A DNA stretch of 16,176 bases from Bacteroidales bacterium. GTDB taxonomy: Bacteria; Bacteroidota; Bacteroidia; Bacteroidales; VadinHA17. The translations under genes were made by a program, and so were the position numbers. The notes below the pieces were generated by a model that worked only from the letters and a program-made list of their open reading frames with translations, did not search any database and was not told where the DNA came from. Location of the stretch: contig JAUYBT010000191.1 in the NCBI GenBank assembly GCA_030692905.1, positions 1-16,176 on the forward strand. The letters run 5' to 3'. Below are positions 1 to 6,581 of the stretch, piece by piece. The number at the start of each line of letters is the position of its first letter. The stretch's first letter is position 1.

Positions 1-1038
1 GATCAGTGATGAAATTGCTAAGCAACAGAAACGGAAAGAGCAGTATAAGGAGTTTGAAAAAGAACTTAACGAAAGTGGTGAATCCCAGATCTCTACGTCT
101 GATCCCGAGAGTCGGCAGATAATGATCCGGAATAACATCACTGAAGTAGCCTATAGTGTGCAGACAACAGTTGATGCAAAGAACAACATTCCCATCGATT
201 ACAAGGTAACCAACCAGAATGACAGTAAAGCAATGGGCAATATGGTTCAAAGGGCAAAAAGCATTCTCAGGACCAATGAATTCACAGCTTTATTTGATAA
301 AGGTTACCATACCGGATCAGAGTTAAAAACCGCACAGGATTTAGGAATAGAAACTATCGTTGCAATACCTGGCATTCCATCAACAAGTCAGGCTCCAAAC
401 CATGAACACAATTATGAATATTTCAGATATGATACCCTGGTAGATACTTATACTTGTCCTAAGGGCCAGATTCTCAGAACAAACGGATCATGGTATAAGG
501 AACTCACCAGCAGTGGCAACGTCATTTGGTTCAAACAATATAAAACACCCGCCTGCAAATTATGTCCGGCACGTTCAGAATGCACAAGATCTAAAACTGC
601 AAGACTTATTCATAGAAGCGAATTTGCAGAATACTATGAGGTTAATCGAATAAACTATGAAGAGAAGGAGCAGCTATATAAACGCCGTCAGACAATAGTG
701 GAACATCCATTCGGTACAATGAAACGACAATGGGGGTTCAGTTATATTCTTACTAAGAAGGGAATAAGCCGTGCAAGCGCCGATGTGGGATTTATGTTTA
801 TTGCATATAATTTAAGGCGCATTGTCAATATTTTGACCAGAGATCAGCTGAGAGAGTATCTGAGGATACTTATTTCGCTGTTTTTTAGCAAAATACACCT
901 CTCCAGACTAAAAAACAGCCATTTAAGGACAACTTTTTTCCGGCTATCAGTTTGGGATAGAAAATTTCCGGGTTCGCTGGTACCAGCTTAAATCAAATGA
1001 AAATTTATGGACTAAAAAAGGTTATTAGACAAACTGCC
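1..1038 (+). mobile_element. IS1182-family insertion sequence, 3' part (left end outside window)
   Basis: The first kilobase carries the C-terminal part of an IS1182-type transposase followed by a short AT-rich tail. The element begins before base 1, so the left terminal repeat cannot be compared. The right end is placed near 1022-1038 because TTATTAGACAAACTGCC there resembles, in reverse complement, the GTCTAATAA-type ends that I recall for this family. That boundary is inference. The sequence changes character after it and runs into the leader of a truncated sigma factor gene. Confidence 0.6.
2..991 (+). CDS. IS1182-family DDE transposase, 5'-truncated by window edge
   Basis: The frame is open from base 2 with no start, so this is the C-terminal 329 residues of a longer transposase; an ATG at 122 is internal. 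Family marks are the DPESRQ block followed by NVQT-like AYSVQTTVDA (bases about 104-180), the second catalytic Asp in FDKGYHTGSEL (295-327), a cysteine cluster CPKGQ...ACKLCPARSEC (455-590) and the catalytic Glu in TIVEHPFGTMKRQWGF (688-735). The first catalytic Asp would lie upstream of the window. The enzyme would cut and join the ends of its own element. No frameshift is visible in the part seen, so it may be intact. The assignment to a DDE transposase is firm; the IS1182 assignment is based on motif memory. Confidence 0.85.
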   Translation: MSDEIAKQQKRKEQYKEFEKELNESGESQISTSDPESRQIMIRNNITEVAYSVQTTVDAKNNIPIDYKVTNQNDSKAMGNMVQRAKSILRTNEFTALFDKGYHTGSELKTAQDLGIETIVAIPGIPSTSQAPNHEHNYEYFRYDTLVDTYTCPKGQILRTNGSWYKELTSSGNVIWFKQYKTPACKLCPARSECTRSKTARLIHRSEFAEYYEVNRINYEEKEQLYKRRQTIVEHPFGTMKRQWGFSYILTKKGISRASADVGFMFIAYNLRRIVNILTRDQLREYLRILISLFFSKIHLSRLKNSHLRTTFFRLSVWDRKFPGSLVPA

Positions 1039-1095
1039 GTTAGCAACCAATTGAAAAAAGCGATCTGAAAAACATTTTTCTTAAATTGTGATTTT

Positions 1096-1124
1096 TTACC
1101 CTTTTCTGCGAATAATAATGTAAA
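1096..1124 (+). promoter_or_regulatory. possible ECF-type promoter of the truncated sigma gene
   Basis: TTACCCTTTTC (1097-1102 region) followed by CGAATAATAATG (1109-1120) resembles the AACCTTTTT plus downstream AT-rich pattern seen before many FecI-like sigma genes in Bacteroidota, which are often autoregulated. A related motif, GTAACCTTTTT, occurs on the minus strand at 2399-2389. This is pattern memory only; no consensus search was done. Confidence 0.25.
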
Positions 1125-1143
1125 TGATTTAAAAATTCTCGAT

Positions 1144-1428
1144 GTGAAAAAGGATAAGTATATTCCAGCCATTAAAGAAAATCAAAAATTGATTTTTAAG
1201 ATTTGTTATGCTTATTGTTCAAATCCTGAAAATAGAAAGGATTTACAACAAGAGATACTGTTGCAGTTATGGAATTCATTTGCAAAATTTGACGGACGCG
1301 TTAAAATTTCAACATGGATTTACATATTGACCTTTATAAAGAAATTGCACACCTCGAAATGCAATTGCGAGAAATCTTTACATATATTTTCTATAAAGAA
1401 TATCCTGATACCCCTTTTAATGTATTAA
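1144..1428 (+). pseudogene. ECF RNA polymerase sigma factor, truncated after region 2
   Basis: From a GTG start at 1144 (overlapping an ATGTG), the first 60 residues match sigma-70 region 2 of short Bacteroidota ECF sigma factors: IFKICYAYCSNPENRKDLQQEI at residues 17-38, LLQLWNSF at 39-46, then FDGRVKISTWIY at 49-60, which normally continues as YRIALNTA. Homology stops at about base 1323. The remaining 34 codons are an out-of-frame reading of the HEPN gene that follows, ending at a stop at 1428. Region 4 (promoter -35 recognition) is absent, so the product should not work as a sigma factor, though it might still bind core polymerase. The break looks like a recombination junction rather than a simple frameshift, because what follows is an unrelated gene. 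Confidence 0.75.
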
Positions 1429-1826
1429 GTAATTATCTTGTTAGGCAGTTAAAAGATATTCCTAACGAAGAAGAATTTAAAAATCGAATGGAAAACGAGT
1501 TTTTCTATTTGGTTTTTAGCGATTATATAAGTCTAGAAAAACCTAAAGAAATTTCAAATATTAAGGATATAAGCACCTTATTAGAAAGCTCTGATTCTTT
1601 TGAAACTTTTAAAGAAAAGATTACAAAACGTGGTATTACAAACGAACGTCATCAAGACTTTTTAGCAAGCCTTAAAAACAATTTAGATACAATTGAAAAA
1701 GTTAGAAATTCTGTTGCTCATAATCGTACAATTTCCGAAAGGGCATTTGGGCATTATGAAGTAGCCAAGAACAAACTAAACGAATCTTTTAAAGAGTTTT
1801 GGGAAAATCTTTCACAGGATGAGTGA
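1314..1826 (+). CDS. HEPN-domain protein, probably 5'-truncated
   Basis: This 170-residue, all-helical, charged protein ends with an HEPN signature, KVRNSVAHNR at residues 129-138, giving the Rx4H pair R131/H136 with the usual N132. HEPN domains are RNase or nucleotidyltransferase-partner modules found in toxin-antitoxin, abortive-infection and Swt1-type proteins; here a Swt1-like HEPN is my best guess. The ATG at 1314 lies inside the remnant of the ECF sigma gene, and the HEPN-like sequence (DLYKEIAHLEMQLRE) seems to begin right at the junction near 1321-1329, so an N-terminal part may have been lost when the two were joined. It overlaps the sigma fragment by 115 bases in another frame. No adjacent antitoxin gene is visible. 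Whether it is expressed or folded is unknown. Confidence 0.6.
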   Translation: MDLHIDLYKEIAHLEMQLREIFTYIFYKEYPDTPFNVLSNYLVRQLKDIPNEEEFKNRMENEFFYLVFSDYISLEKPKEISNIKDISTLLESSDSFETFKEKITKRGITNERHQDFLASLKNNLDTIEKVRNSVAHNRTISERAFGHYEVAKNKLNESFKEFWENLSQDE

Positions 1827-1901
1827 AAAAGCTGGATGTCCTAACCATATTTGGCTGATAACATCACAGTTAACATACGTAACTTAATAATAAACGCTTA
1901 A

Positions 1902-1965
1902 CTCCGGTCAAAGATGGTCAGTTACCCCCGGCCAAAGGTGGTCAAGAACTCTGGTTTTTCCACCC
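1902..1965. mobile_element. IS21-like element end (remnant)
   Basis: Two direct repeats of 19 bp, at 1902-1920 and 1926-1944, match at 16 of 19 positions around the core CCGGYCAAAGRTGGTCA and are spaced 24 bp apart. They are followed by CTCTGGTTTTTCCACCC. Tandem TGGTCA-containing repeats of this kind mark the ends of IS21-family elements, where they are transposase binding sites. No istA or istB gene is present, so this is a solo end or deletion scar. Confidence 0.5.
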
Positions 1966-1983
1966 AGATGTATTTTGAATAAA

Positions 1984-2066
1984 AGGCGATACATATTATC
2001 TCGCTGCATTTCTCCAATGATTCGTAGTACTCCTTGTGCTAATTGGAGTAAAAGAATGTACCGCCT
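1984..2066. repeat. nested imperfect inverted repeat
   Basis: AGGCGATACAT (1984-1994) pairs with ATGTACCGCCT (2056-2066) at 10 of 11 positions, and inside it CTCCAAT (2012-2018) pairs perfectly with ATTGGAG (2042-2048). The structure lies just after the IS21-like repeats and before the 3' end of the minus-strand holin-like gene. It may belong to the mobile-element remnant. No T-run follows on either strand that would make it a clear intrinsic terminator. Confidence 0.4.
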
Positions 2067-2108
2067 AAGATGTAAATATACAATATTCTAAAAGAACAAA
2101 AATTAATA

Positions 2109-2342
2109 CTATCCCGGTTCTTTCGTAAATAACTGATTACGGGAATTCGTAGACAGGCTTTTTAGAAGATAAGCCAGTGCAGCACTAATGCCTGCGATCA
2201 AAACCGGTTGAAGATGGGGCCAGTCAAATACTGCTCCTGATCCAAGAATCTTTATAATCCCATCGATCATCGCTGCCAGGAATGCAATAAGAAGACCATT
2301 AAGTAAATCCCTGTAGTCGAGTGTAAATAGCTTAGATTTCAT
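2109..2342 (-). CDS. small two-helix membrane protein, holin-like
   Basis: The 77-residue product starts at an ATG at 2342 and has two predicted membrane helices, about residues 14-34 (LLNGLLIAFLAAMIDGIIKIL) and 45-64 (LQPVLIAGISAALAYLLKSL), separated by an FDWPHLQP turn, with a short polar tail ending in NQLFTKEPG. The LFTLDYRDLLNG start and the AGISAALAYLLK...TNS segment are like small proteins found in Bacteroidota phages and prophage remnants, where they are sometimes called holin-like. I know no proven function. It is divergent from the lipoprotein/cysteine peptidase pair, with a 309-bp spacer. No Shine-Dalgarno sequence is seen. The holin reading is inference; a general small membrane protein fits equally well. 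Confidence 0.6.
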   Translation of the reverse strand: MKSKLFTLDYRDLLNGLLIAFLAAMIDGIIKILGSGAVFDWPHLQPVLIAGISAALAYLLKSLSTNSRNQLFTKEPG

Positions 2343-2368
2343 TTGTTAGATTTTAAATGAATAATAAA

Positions 2369-2399
2369 AATATTGATAAGTCCGGTCTAAAAAGGTTAC
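2369..2399 (-). promoter_or_regulatory. possible ECF-type promoter for the holin-like gene
   Basis: On the minus strand GTAACCTTTTT (2399-2389) is followed by CTTATCAATA (2380-2371 region), about 30 bases before the ATG at 2342. The GTAACCTTTTT block resembles the upstream element of ECF-sigma promoters in Bacteroidota. The assignment rests on recall of that pattern and is weak. Confidence 0.25.
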
Positions 2400-2455
2400 A
2401 GATAAAATTAGGGATTTATTTTCACATTCCATGAGGTGTGGTCGTTTTCTCGCTT

Positions 2456-2530
2456 GTCATCGGGTTTTTTCACTCCGGTCCCCCTTAGGCACAAGGGGAG
2501 ATGTCACACTTGCGTGAAAGAGGGGTTTGT
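2456..2530. repeat. probable dispersed intergenic repeat with CCCCTT/AAGGGG hairpin
   Basis: This GC-rich patch in an AT-rich spacer holds a perfect 6-bp hairpin, CCCCTT (2481-2486) and AAGGGG (2493-2498) with loop AGGCAC, then GATGTCACACTTGCGTGAAAG with TCAC/GTGA arms, then AGAGGGGTTTG. The order CCCCTT-AAGGGGAGATGTC-short palindrome-AGAGGGGTTT resembles repeated intergenic sequences I recall from Bacteroidota genomes. The rest of the 2343-2651 spacer is AT-rich DNA with a T-run at 2534-2543 and no gene that I can see. Confidence 0.4.
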
Positions 2531-2651
2531 ATATTTTTTTTTTGCAGATTAAAATAATATTGTATTTTTATTATCAAATGTGCTAACCTGTTAAAGGTTT
2601 AATTGATTTAAAAGTAAATCTGTGGGTTTAACCTTAAAAACTAACTACAAC

Positions 2652-3152
2652 ATGAAAAATTCAATTATTACAGTAATCGTTGGTTTAACAATCTTTGCCC
2701 TTACCGGCTGTGCCCCTGTGAAATTCTTTTCAAACCCCGGTTTAACTGAAAAAACAGGGTTAAAGTATTATACGGTAAAACCATATCTCATGGTCGAAAG
2801 AGATCCGGAAAATAACAGGGTTGTCAAGGTTACGGTTATTTATCTGCCCGATCTTGCCAACCCACAATATATGGTTATAAAAGATGGGCCCGGATCCAGA
2901 AAAGTTGATCTGAAACTTACAGATGGTTCAATAAACACTTTCGGACTGGCTTCCGATACTAAAATCGCCGAAACTATTGATGCACTTGCAGGTCTGATAT
3001 CAAAGGGAACAACTGCAATAACAGATTTATCAAAACTTAAAGGCATACCACAGGCAGCTGCTGTTTCTACCATTACAGAACTTTATGAAATCTTAATGGG
3101 TCCCGATGGAACTACAGTAAAAAAAGTAGAATTAAAATCAGGAGGAATTTAA
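2652..3152 (+). CDS. lipoprotein of unknown function
   Basis: From the ATG at 2652 the 166-residue product begins with a lipoprotein signal, MKNSIITVIVGLTIFALTGC, whose lipobox LTGC predicts lipidation at C20. An in-frame GTG at 2622 would add ten residues before this signal and is unlikely. After the cysteine comes a short linker and a compact, mostly beta/alpha domain containing MVERDPENNRVVKVTVIYLPDL and a helical stretch TIDALAGLISKGTTAI; the end is GTTVKKVELKSGGI. I do not recognise the family. The stop is one base before the start of the C1 peptidase gene, so the two are surely co-transcribed and may act together in the envelope. A role as anchor, inhibitor or substrate of the peptidase is only a guess. 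Confidence 0.7.
   Translation: MKNSIITVIVGLTIFALTGCAPVKFFSNPGLTEKTGLKYYTVKPYLMVERDPENNRVVKVTVIYLPDLANPQYMVIKDGPGSRKVDLKLTDGSINTFGLASDTKIAETIDALAGLISKGTTAITDLSKLKGIPQAAAVSTITELYEILMGPDGTTVKKVELKSGGI
3141..3145 (+). promoter_or_regulatory. strong Shine-Dalgarno site for the C1 peptidase gene
   Basis: GGAGG lies 8 bases before the ATG at 3154 and inside the last codons of the lipoprotein gene. Such a strong site is unusual among the genes of this window, most of which lack one, and supports the chosen start. Confidence 0.7.
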
Positions 3153-3153
3153 A

Positions 3154-4059
3154 ATGGAAACACTCTATGGTAAACTAGTTTTGCCCGGCACAAATGAAAT
3201 TGTCGGAACCGGTTGGCTGCCACCGATGCCTGATCTCCGTGATTATACTGAAGATCAAAAGGAGATCAAGGCTATCAGCAAAAAACTTGGCATAGGTGCA
3301 GGCAAGATGAAAGTTACAACCTCAGTCGATCTCCGGCAATGGTGCTCACCTATTGAAAATCAGGGTAACTTAGGTTCATGCACCGCTCAAGCCGCGGTTG
3401 GAATTGTTGAATACTATGAAAAAAGAGCATTTAACAATCACATTGAAGGCTCGCGACTGTTCCTTTATAAAGTAACCCGTAACCTTATGCAGGTAACAGG
3501 CGATACAGGTGCATGGCTGCGAGATGTAATGAGGGCTCTGGCCCATTGCGGTGTACCTGACGAGAAGTACTGGCCCTATAATATTGCGGATTTTGATAAA
3601 GAACCCGATGCATTCATTTATTCGCTCGCCGACAATTATGAAGCGTTGACATACTTCTGTCATGATCCTATTGGAGCAAAGATCCCCTACCCTGCAGTTC
3701 TTGATTCGGTAAAGAAATATCTTGCAACAGGAATCCCTTCAATGTTTGGTTTCTGGGGTTTCGCTTCATTCGACAGTTCAGATGTTAAAGGAGGAATTCC
3801 TTATCCATGCGAGGGTGAGTCAGCCGAGTGGGGTCATGCAATTGTTGCTGTTGGTTATGACGATGCCAAGAAGATAAAAAACCTTAAATGCAACAAAGAA
3901 ACAACCGGCGCTCTTCTTATCAGGAACTCCTGGGGAAAAGAGTGGGGCGATAAAGGTTATGGCTGGCTGCCTTATGATTATATCCTGAATAACCTTGCAT
4001 TGGATTTCTGGTCGCTGCTAGGTATGGATTGGGTAGATTCTAAGCAGTTTGGTATTTAA
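3154..4059 (+). CDS. papain-family (C1) cysteine peptidase
   Basis: The 301-residue protein has the full C1 catalytic set in order: the oxyanion-hole Gln and nucleophile in ENQGNLGSCTAQA (Q70, C76), the general base in WGHAIVAVGYDD (H228), and the orienting Asn in IRNSWGKEWGDKGYGW (N258). The N-terminal part, PPMPDLRDYTEDQKEI, resembles the short leader of bacterial C1 enzymes rather than a long inhibitory prodomain. There is no signal peptide, so from the sequence it would remain in the cytoplasm unless it leaves by lysis or another route. The gene follows a lipoprotein gene by one base and has its own strong Shine-Dalgarno site. The peptidase call is firm; the substrate is unknown. A holin-like gene nearby makes a phage-derived origin conceivable. 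Confidence 0.9.
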   Translation: METLYGKLVLPGTNEIVGTGWLPPMPDLRDYTEDQKEIKAISKKLGIGAGKMKVTTSVDLRQWCSPIENQGNLGSCTAQAAVGIVEYYEKRAFNNHIEGSRLFLYKVTRNLMQVTGDTGAWLRDVMRALAHCGVPDEKYWPYNIADFDKEPDAFIYSLADNYEALTYFCHDPIGAKIPYPAVLDSVKKYLATGIPSMFGFWGFASFDSSDVKGGIPYPCEGESAEWGHAIVAVGYDDAKKIKNLKCNKETTGALLIRNSWGKEWGDKGYGWLPYDYILNNLALDFWSLLGMDWVDSKQFGI

Positions 4060-4135
4060 ATCAATTTAAACTCATTTTTTGTTCATGTTAGTAAAGGATA
4101 AAATCATAAATTTATAAACCAATTAATCAAAATAT

Positions 4136-4265
4136 AAGATGGCATTCAATCTCAACAACTTTTTGGCCATTTGCTCTTGATTGTATTGCAGACATTGACT
4201 TCTTTCCTGTTTGATTCCAGCAGTTGAGAGAGAAATTTATTGGTGATTTCTCAGGATGCCATCTT
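4136..4265. repeat. 130-bp element bounded by 10-bp inverted repeats
   Basis: AAGATGGCAT (4136-4145) and ATGCCATCTT (4256-4265) are perfect inverted repeats bounding 130 bp; a second pair, TCTCAAC (4150-4156) and GTTGAGA (4223-4229), lies inside. The right end, 4248-4269, is repeated at 21 of 22 positions at 6960-6981 in another convergent spacer. This fits a small non-autonomous element. The rest of 4060-4328, between two convergent genes, shows no gene and no convincing intrinsic terminator. Confidence 0.45.
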
Positions 4266-4328
4266 TCTTCTATTTTGAATGTAAAACTTTCCCTGATCCG
4301 GTTTGAATCTTTAAAGAAATCTCACTGA

Positions 4329-5243
4329 TCAATTTAATAAGACACTAAGATTCCGTGCCAGCAAGGAATAATCATCAATCAGGCCCAGTCTGCTCAGTTT
4401 CTTTTGAGTTGAATTTGGAATTTGATCGAGTGGTATACCATTAAGAATAACTAATGTTTCATATTCGGAAAACCGTTCCCTTTCTTCCATCCATTTAAAT
4501 GTCTTTTTATTTTCAGGGCAGAGAGTCTGACATCTGAGGCAGCCAAACAAACAGTCATGAAATGAAGGATCAATATTTTTGGGGAAACCACCGGCATGTT
4601 CATTATGAAATGTAAGACAACGTTCAGCATATAATAAAAACCGATGTTCATCAATAGCTCCCAAAGGGCAGGAAACGAGGCATGTTTTGCAATTCAGACA
4701 CCTTTCCATCATAACAGGCGGCCTCCAGGTATATCCGGCACATGGTAAATCTGTAAGAAAAGCCATAAGCCGGAAAAAACTACCCCTGCCGGGGATATAG
4801 CATATGTTATTCCTTCCATATTCAGCCAGACCGCTTCTGACCGCAATAAGTTTCAGAGGAACGGATGTTGTGAAAAGATTGTAGCCTTCCGGGATGAGAA
4901 TTTCTTTTAAACGTCTTTTCATTTCAGCATTTGCTGAAAAATCATAAGTTGGAGGAATTATTACTTGTTGGTCTGTTCCATTCCATCTGAAAATTAAAAC
5001 AACCGTCGGCTGTGGAACTGCAATTATTATTATTGATCTGGCATCAGGTAAAACTGTATCCGGAGTGTACTTAAATGATGTCAGACGCTCCTTGTAAAAG
5101 TTTTCATCAAAGTGATCTGTCCTTTTTCTGAGAGTCAGCTCATCTTCTAACTCTTTTAGATGTTCTGCCGACATTACCTTTGCAACATAACCTTCATTTA
5201 CAATGTATGAAAAGATAGAACTGATAATCTCTGAAGGTTTCAT
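4329..5243 (-). CDS. QueG-like double [4Fe-4S] cluster protein (COG1600 type)
   Basis: The 304-residue protein has the two-cluster ferredoxin layout of epoxyqueuosine reductase relatives: C182, C185, C188 and C192 in CLNCKTCLVSCPLGAI, C209 in ERCLTFHNEH, and C231, C235, C238 and C242 in CLFGCLRCQTLCPENK. The region before it, AEYGRNNICYIPGRGSFFRLMAFLTDLP (about 140-167), matches the GKN...GS..FL..ilTdL segment that contacts cobalamin in QueG. The usual QueG YA.GRDYH motif is missing; IIPPTYDF stands in that place, and there are no C-terminal HEAT repeats. I therefore call it a QueG-like redox protein and not QueG itself. The reaction is unknown. It is the last gene of a likely three-gene minus-strand operon, 34 bases after the HExxH membrane protein. 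Confidence 0.75.
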   Translation of the reverse strand: MKPSEIISSIFSYIVNEGYVAKVMSAEHLKELEDELTLRKRTDHFDENFYKERLTSFKYTPDTVLPDARSIIIIAVPQPTVVLIFRWNGTDQQVIIPPTYDFSANAEMKRRLKEILIPEGYNLFTTSVPLKLIAVRSGLAEYGRNNICYIPGRGSFFRLMAFLTDLPCAGYTWRPPVMMERCLNCKTCLVSCPLGAIDEHRFLLYAERCLTFHNEHAGGFPKNIDPSFHDCLFGCLRCQTLCPENKKTFKWMEERERFSEYETLVILNGIPLDQIPNSTQKKLSRLGLIDDYSLLARNLSVLLN

Positions 5244-5277
5244 ACTGTTATCAATAATTAATCATTTGAGAAAACTA

Positions 5278-5799
5278 TTATTTATCATGCCATGATTTAA
5301 ACAAAATATTGCTGGATCGGATACCAAAACAATTCATAAATTTTACTATTAACTCCCGGTTAACCAGCAGAATGGATCCAAAGAGTATTTGAATAATCCA
5401 TGCCTTTATTTTAAGTCCGGCTGAAATCCCGTTGACATCACCCCCGTAAAGGAAGGGTCCGATTGACAGGTTCACGGCGTCAAATAAGAGAAAAACAATT
5501 GTCACATAATAAAGAATGCTTCGAAGTGAAGGAAGTTTAAGATTGACAATTTTTCTTTTCATTATGAATAACAGGTAACCGGTCAAAAGGGTAATTAAAT
5601 TGCTGAAACCGGATATAATAAACCATTTTATCCCCGAAGTCCTTTCCGCGACCGGGGTGACAAATAAAACTTCAGGTCCGTACCAATGTATTTTAATTGC
5701 GTCGTACTCATTGAATAATAGTGCAATATATCCATGAAGCCCTTCATGTATCAGCATATATAATATAAGTACAGTAACAAAATATAGCCAGTTTTTCAT
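5278..5799 (-). CDS. small membrane HExxH metallopeptidase-like protein (M50/DUF3267-like)
   Basis: The 173-residue protein has an HEGLH zinc motif at residues 18-22 inside its first hydrophobic segment (about 4-28), and a GGDVNG motif at 119-124 whose D121 could be the third ligand, as Asp is in site-2 protease-type enzymes. Further membrane segments are seen at about 58-80, 94-116 and 129-147. This layout is that of minimal M50-like integral membrane proteins, which cut within or near the membrane, or of related families of unknown activity. The substrate is not known. It sits between the CGNR regulator gene (64 bases upstream) and the QueG-like gene (34 bases downstream) on the same strand. 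One thought is that it takes part in signal transmission within that operon, but no anti-sigma gene is nearby. Confidence 0.65.
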   Translation of the reverse strand: MKNWLYFVTVLILYMLIHEGLHGYIALLFNEYDAIKIHWYGPEVLFVTPVAERTSGIKWFIISGFSNLITLLTGYLLFIMKRKIVNLKLPSLRSILYYVTIVFLLFDAVNLSIGPFLYGGDVNGISAGLKIKAWIIQILFGSILLVNRELIVKFMNCFGIRSSNILFKSWHDK

Positions 5800-5863
5800 T
5801 GCATGAATATTTTAATGTTTTGTTTCTATCTATAAGTGAAAGAATAGTTCTGATTGAATCAAG

Positions 5864-6508
5864 TCAGGATAATGTTTTATCCTTTTTAACAAGAATCTTG
5901 TTTTTTTCATAATACTTTTTAATCTTCATGGTATTACCGCAGGTTTTCATGTTGCACCATACCCGGCTGTTGCTCTTACTTTTATCGAGATATAACCATC
6001 CACAGTTAGAACACTCTTTAATGTGATCTTTTAAACCGGAAGTCAATAATTCATAGGCGGATTTCATTATTGGCAACAACGTATATAGAAGATCATGTTC
6101 TTTATAATTCCAGGTTGAGATGGTTTCCAGTTTGTCATTAATTTCAATGTTCAGAAATCTGAAAGAGTATGAGAGTAAATTATTAAAAAATCGAATGTCT
6201 TCAATTAAAGGTGGTTCCTTTTGTGCTATGTTGCGAAATATCCTGTAAAGTATTTCTCTTACTCTGATTATTCTTTTAAGCTCCCTGATTGCTTTATCAT
6301 GATTTTCAGAAATGTACTTTCTTAACTGTTGTTCAGTTGACGCATCACAAATTTGCGTTCTATGACTCCACAAAAGCCAGTCCTCAGGTGTTACTATGAA
6401 TTCGTACAACGGGTTTTCAAAACGGGTTCTCACTGAATTTACAAAATTAAGACATAGAGTTCCTCCATCTAATTCTAAGGTTTCTATGGTACGTATAAAT
6501 GGTCTCAT
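5864..6508 (-). CDS. ABATE/CGNR zinc-finger transcriptional regulator
   Basis: The 214-residue protein has the N-terminal ABATE-type start LELDGGTLCLNFVNSVRTR (residues 10-28), a helical middle part, and a C-terminal zinc finger with C166, C169, C185 and C190 in CSNCGWLYLDKSKSNSRVWC and MKTCGNTMKIKKYYEK. The family's CGNR tetrad reads CGNT here. Such proteins are thought to be DNA-binding regulators in which the ABATE part senses a ligand. The gene is divergent from an ABM-like gene, and a 12-bp perfect inverted repeat in the shared promoter region is a likely binding site, suggesting autoregulation. The ATG at 6508 is only five bases after a very good -7 element, so the mRNA may be nearly leaderless. 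No other start in the frame precedes the conserved domain. Confidence 0.85.
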   Translation of the reverse strand: MRPFIRTIETLELDGGTLCLNFVNSVRTRFENPLYEFIVTPEDWLLWSHRTQICDASTEQQLRKYISENHDKAIRELKRIIRVREILYRIFRNIAQKEPPLIEDIRFFNNLLSYSFRFLNIEINDKLETISTWNYKEHDLLYTLLPIMKSAYELLTSGLKDHIKECSNCGWLYLDKSKSNSRVWCNMKTCGNTMKIKKYYEKNKILVKKDKTLS

Positions 6509-6512
6509 GGCA

Positions 6513-6544
6513 CAAAATTAGAAATATTTATTAACACTTGCAAA
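6513..6544 (-). promoter_or_regulatory. Bacteroidota-type -33/-7 promoter of the CGNR regulator gene
   Basis: On the minus strand TTTG (6544-6541), a 20-base spacer and TAATTTTG (6520-6513) match the TTTG-N19-21-TAnnTTTG consensus of the main sigma factor in Bacteroidota without a mismatch. The ATG at 6508 lies just beyond, so transcription would start at or within a few bases of the start codon. The left arm of the operator-like repeat lies in the spacer. Confidence 0.65.
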
Positions 6545-6569
6545 TATTATATTGATGGTGTTAATAAAT
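6526..6569. promoter_or_regulatory. operator-like 12-bp inverted repeat between divergent promoters
   Basis: ATTTATTAACAC (6526-6537) and GTGTTAATAAAT (6558-6569) are a perfect 12-bp inverted repeat with a 20-base centre; the arms are 32 bp apart centre to centre, about three helical turns, and so on one face of DNA. A third copy in the orientation of the left arm, TTTACTAACACTT (6594-6606), matches 6527-6539 at 12 of 13 positions. Position and symmetry suggest the binding site of the adjacent CGNR regulator. Confidence 0.6.
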
Positions 6570-6581
6570 TACTTATTTTTA
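6551..6581 (+). promoter_or_regulatory. probable promoter of the ABM-like gene
   Basis: ATTG (6551-6554), 19 bases, then TATTTTTA (6574-6581) resembles the -33/-7 pattern with one mismatch in the -7 box. Its -33 box is the exact mirror position of that of the minus-strand promoter around 6547.5. Transcription would begin near 6588, giving a leader of about 30 bases. Confidence 0.45.

Noticed and set aside
2481..2498. CCCCTT/AAGGGG hairpin as an intrinsic terminator
   Set aside because: No T-run follows on either strand, and it lies between two divergent gene starts, where a terminator is not expected.
2622..2651. GTG start ten codons before the lipoprotein ATG
   Set aside because: It would place polar residues before a textbook lipoprotein signal peptide that starts at the ATG at 2652.
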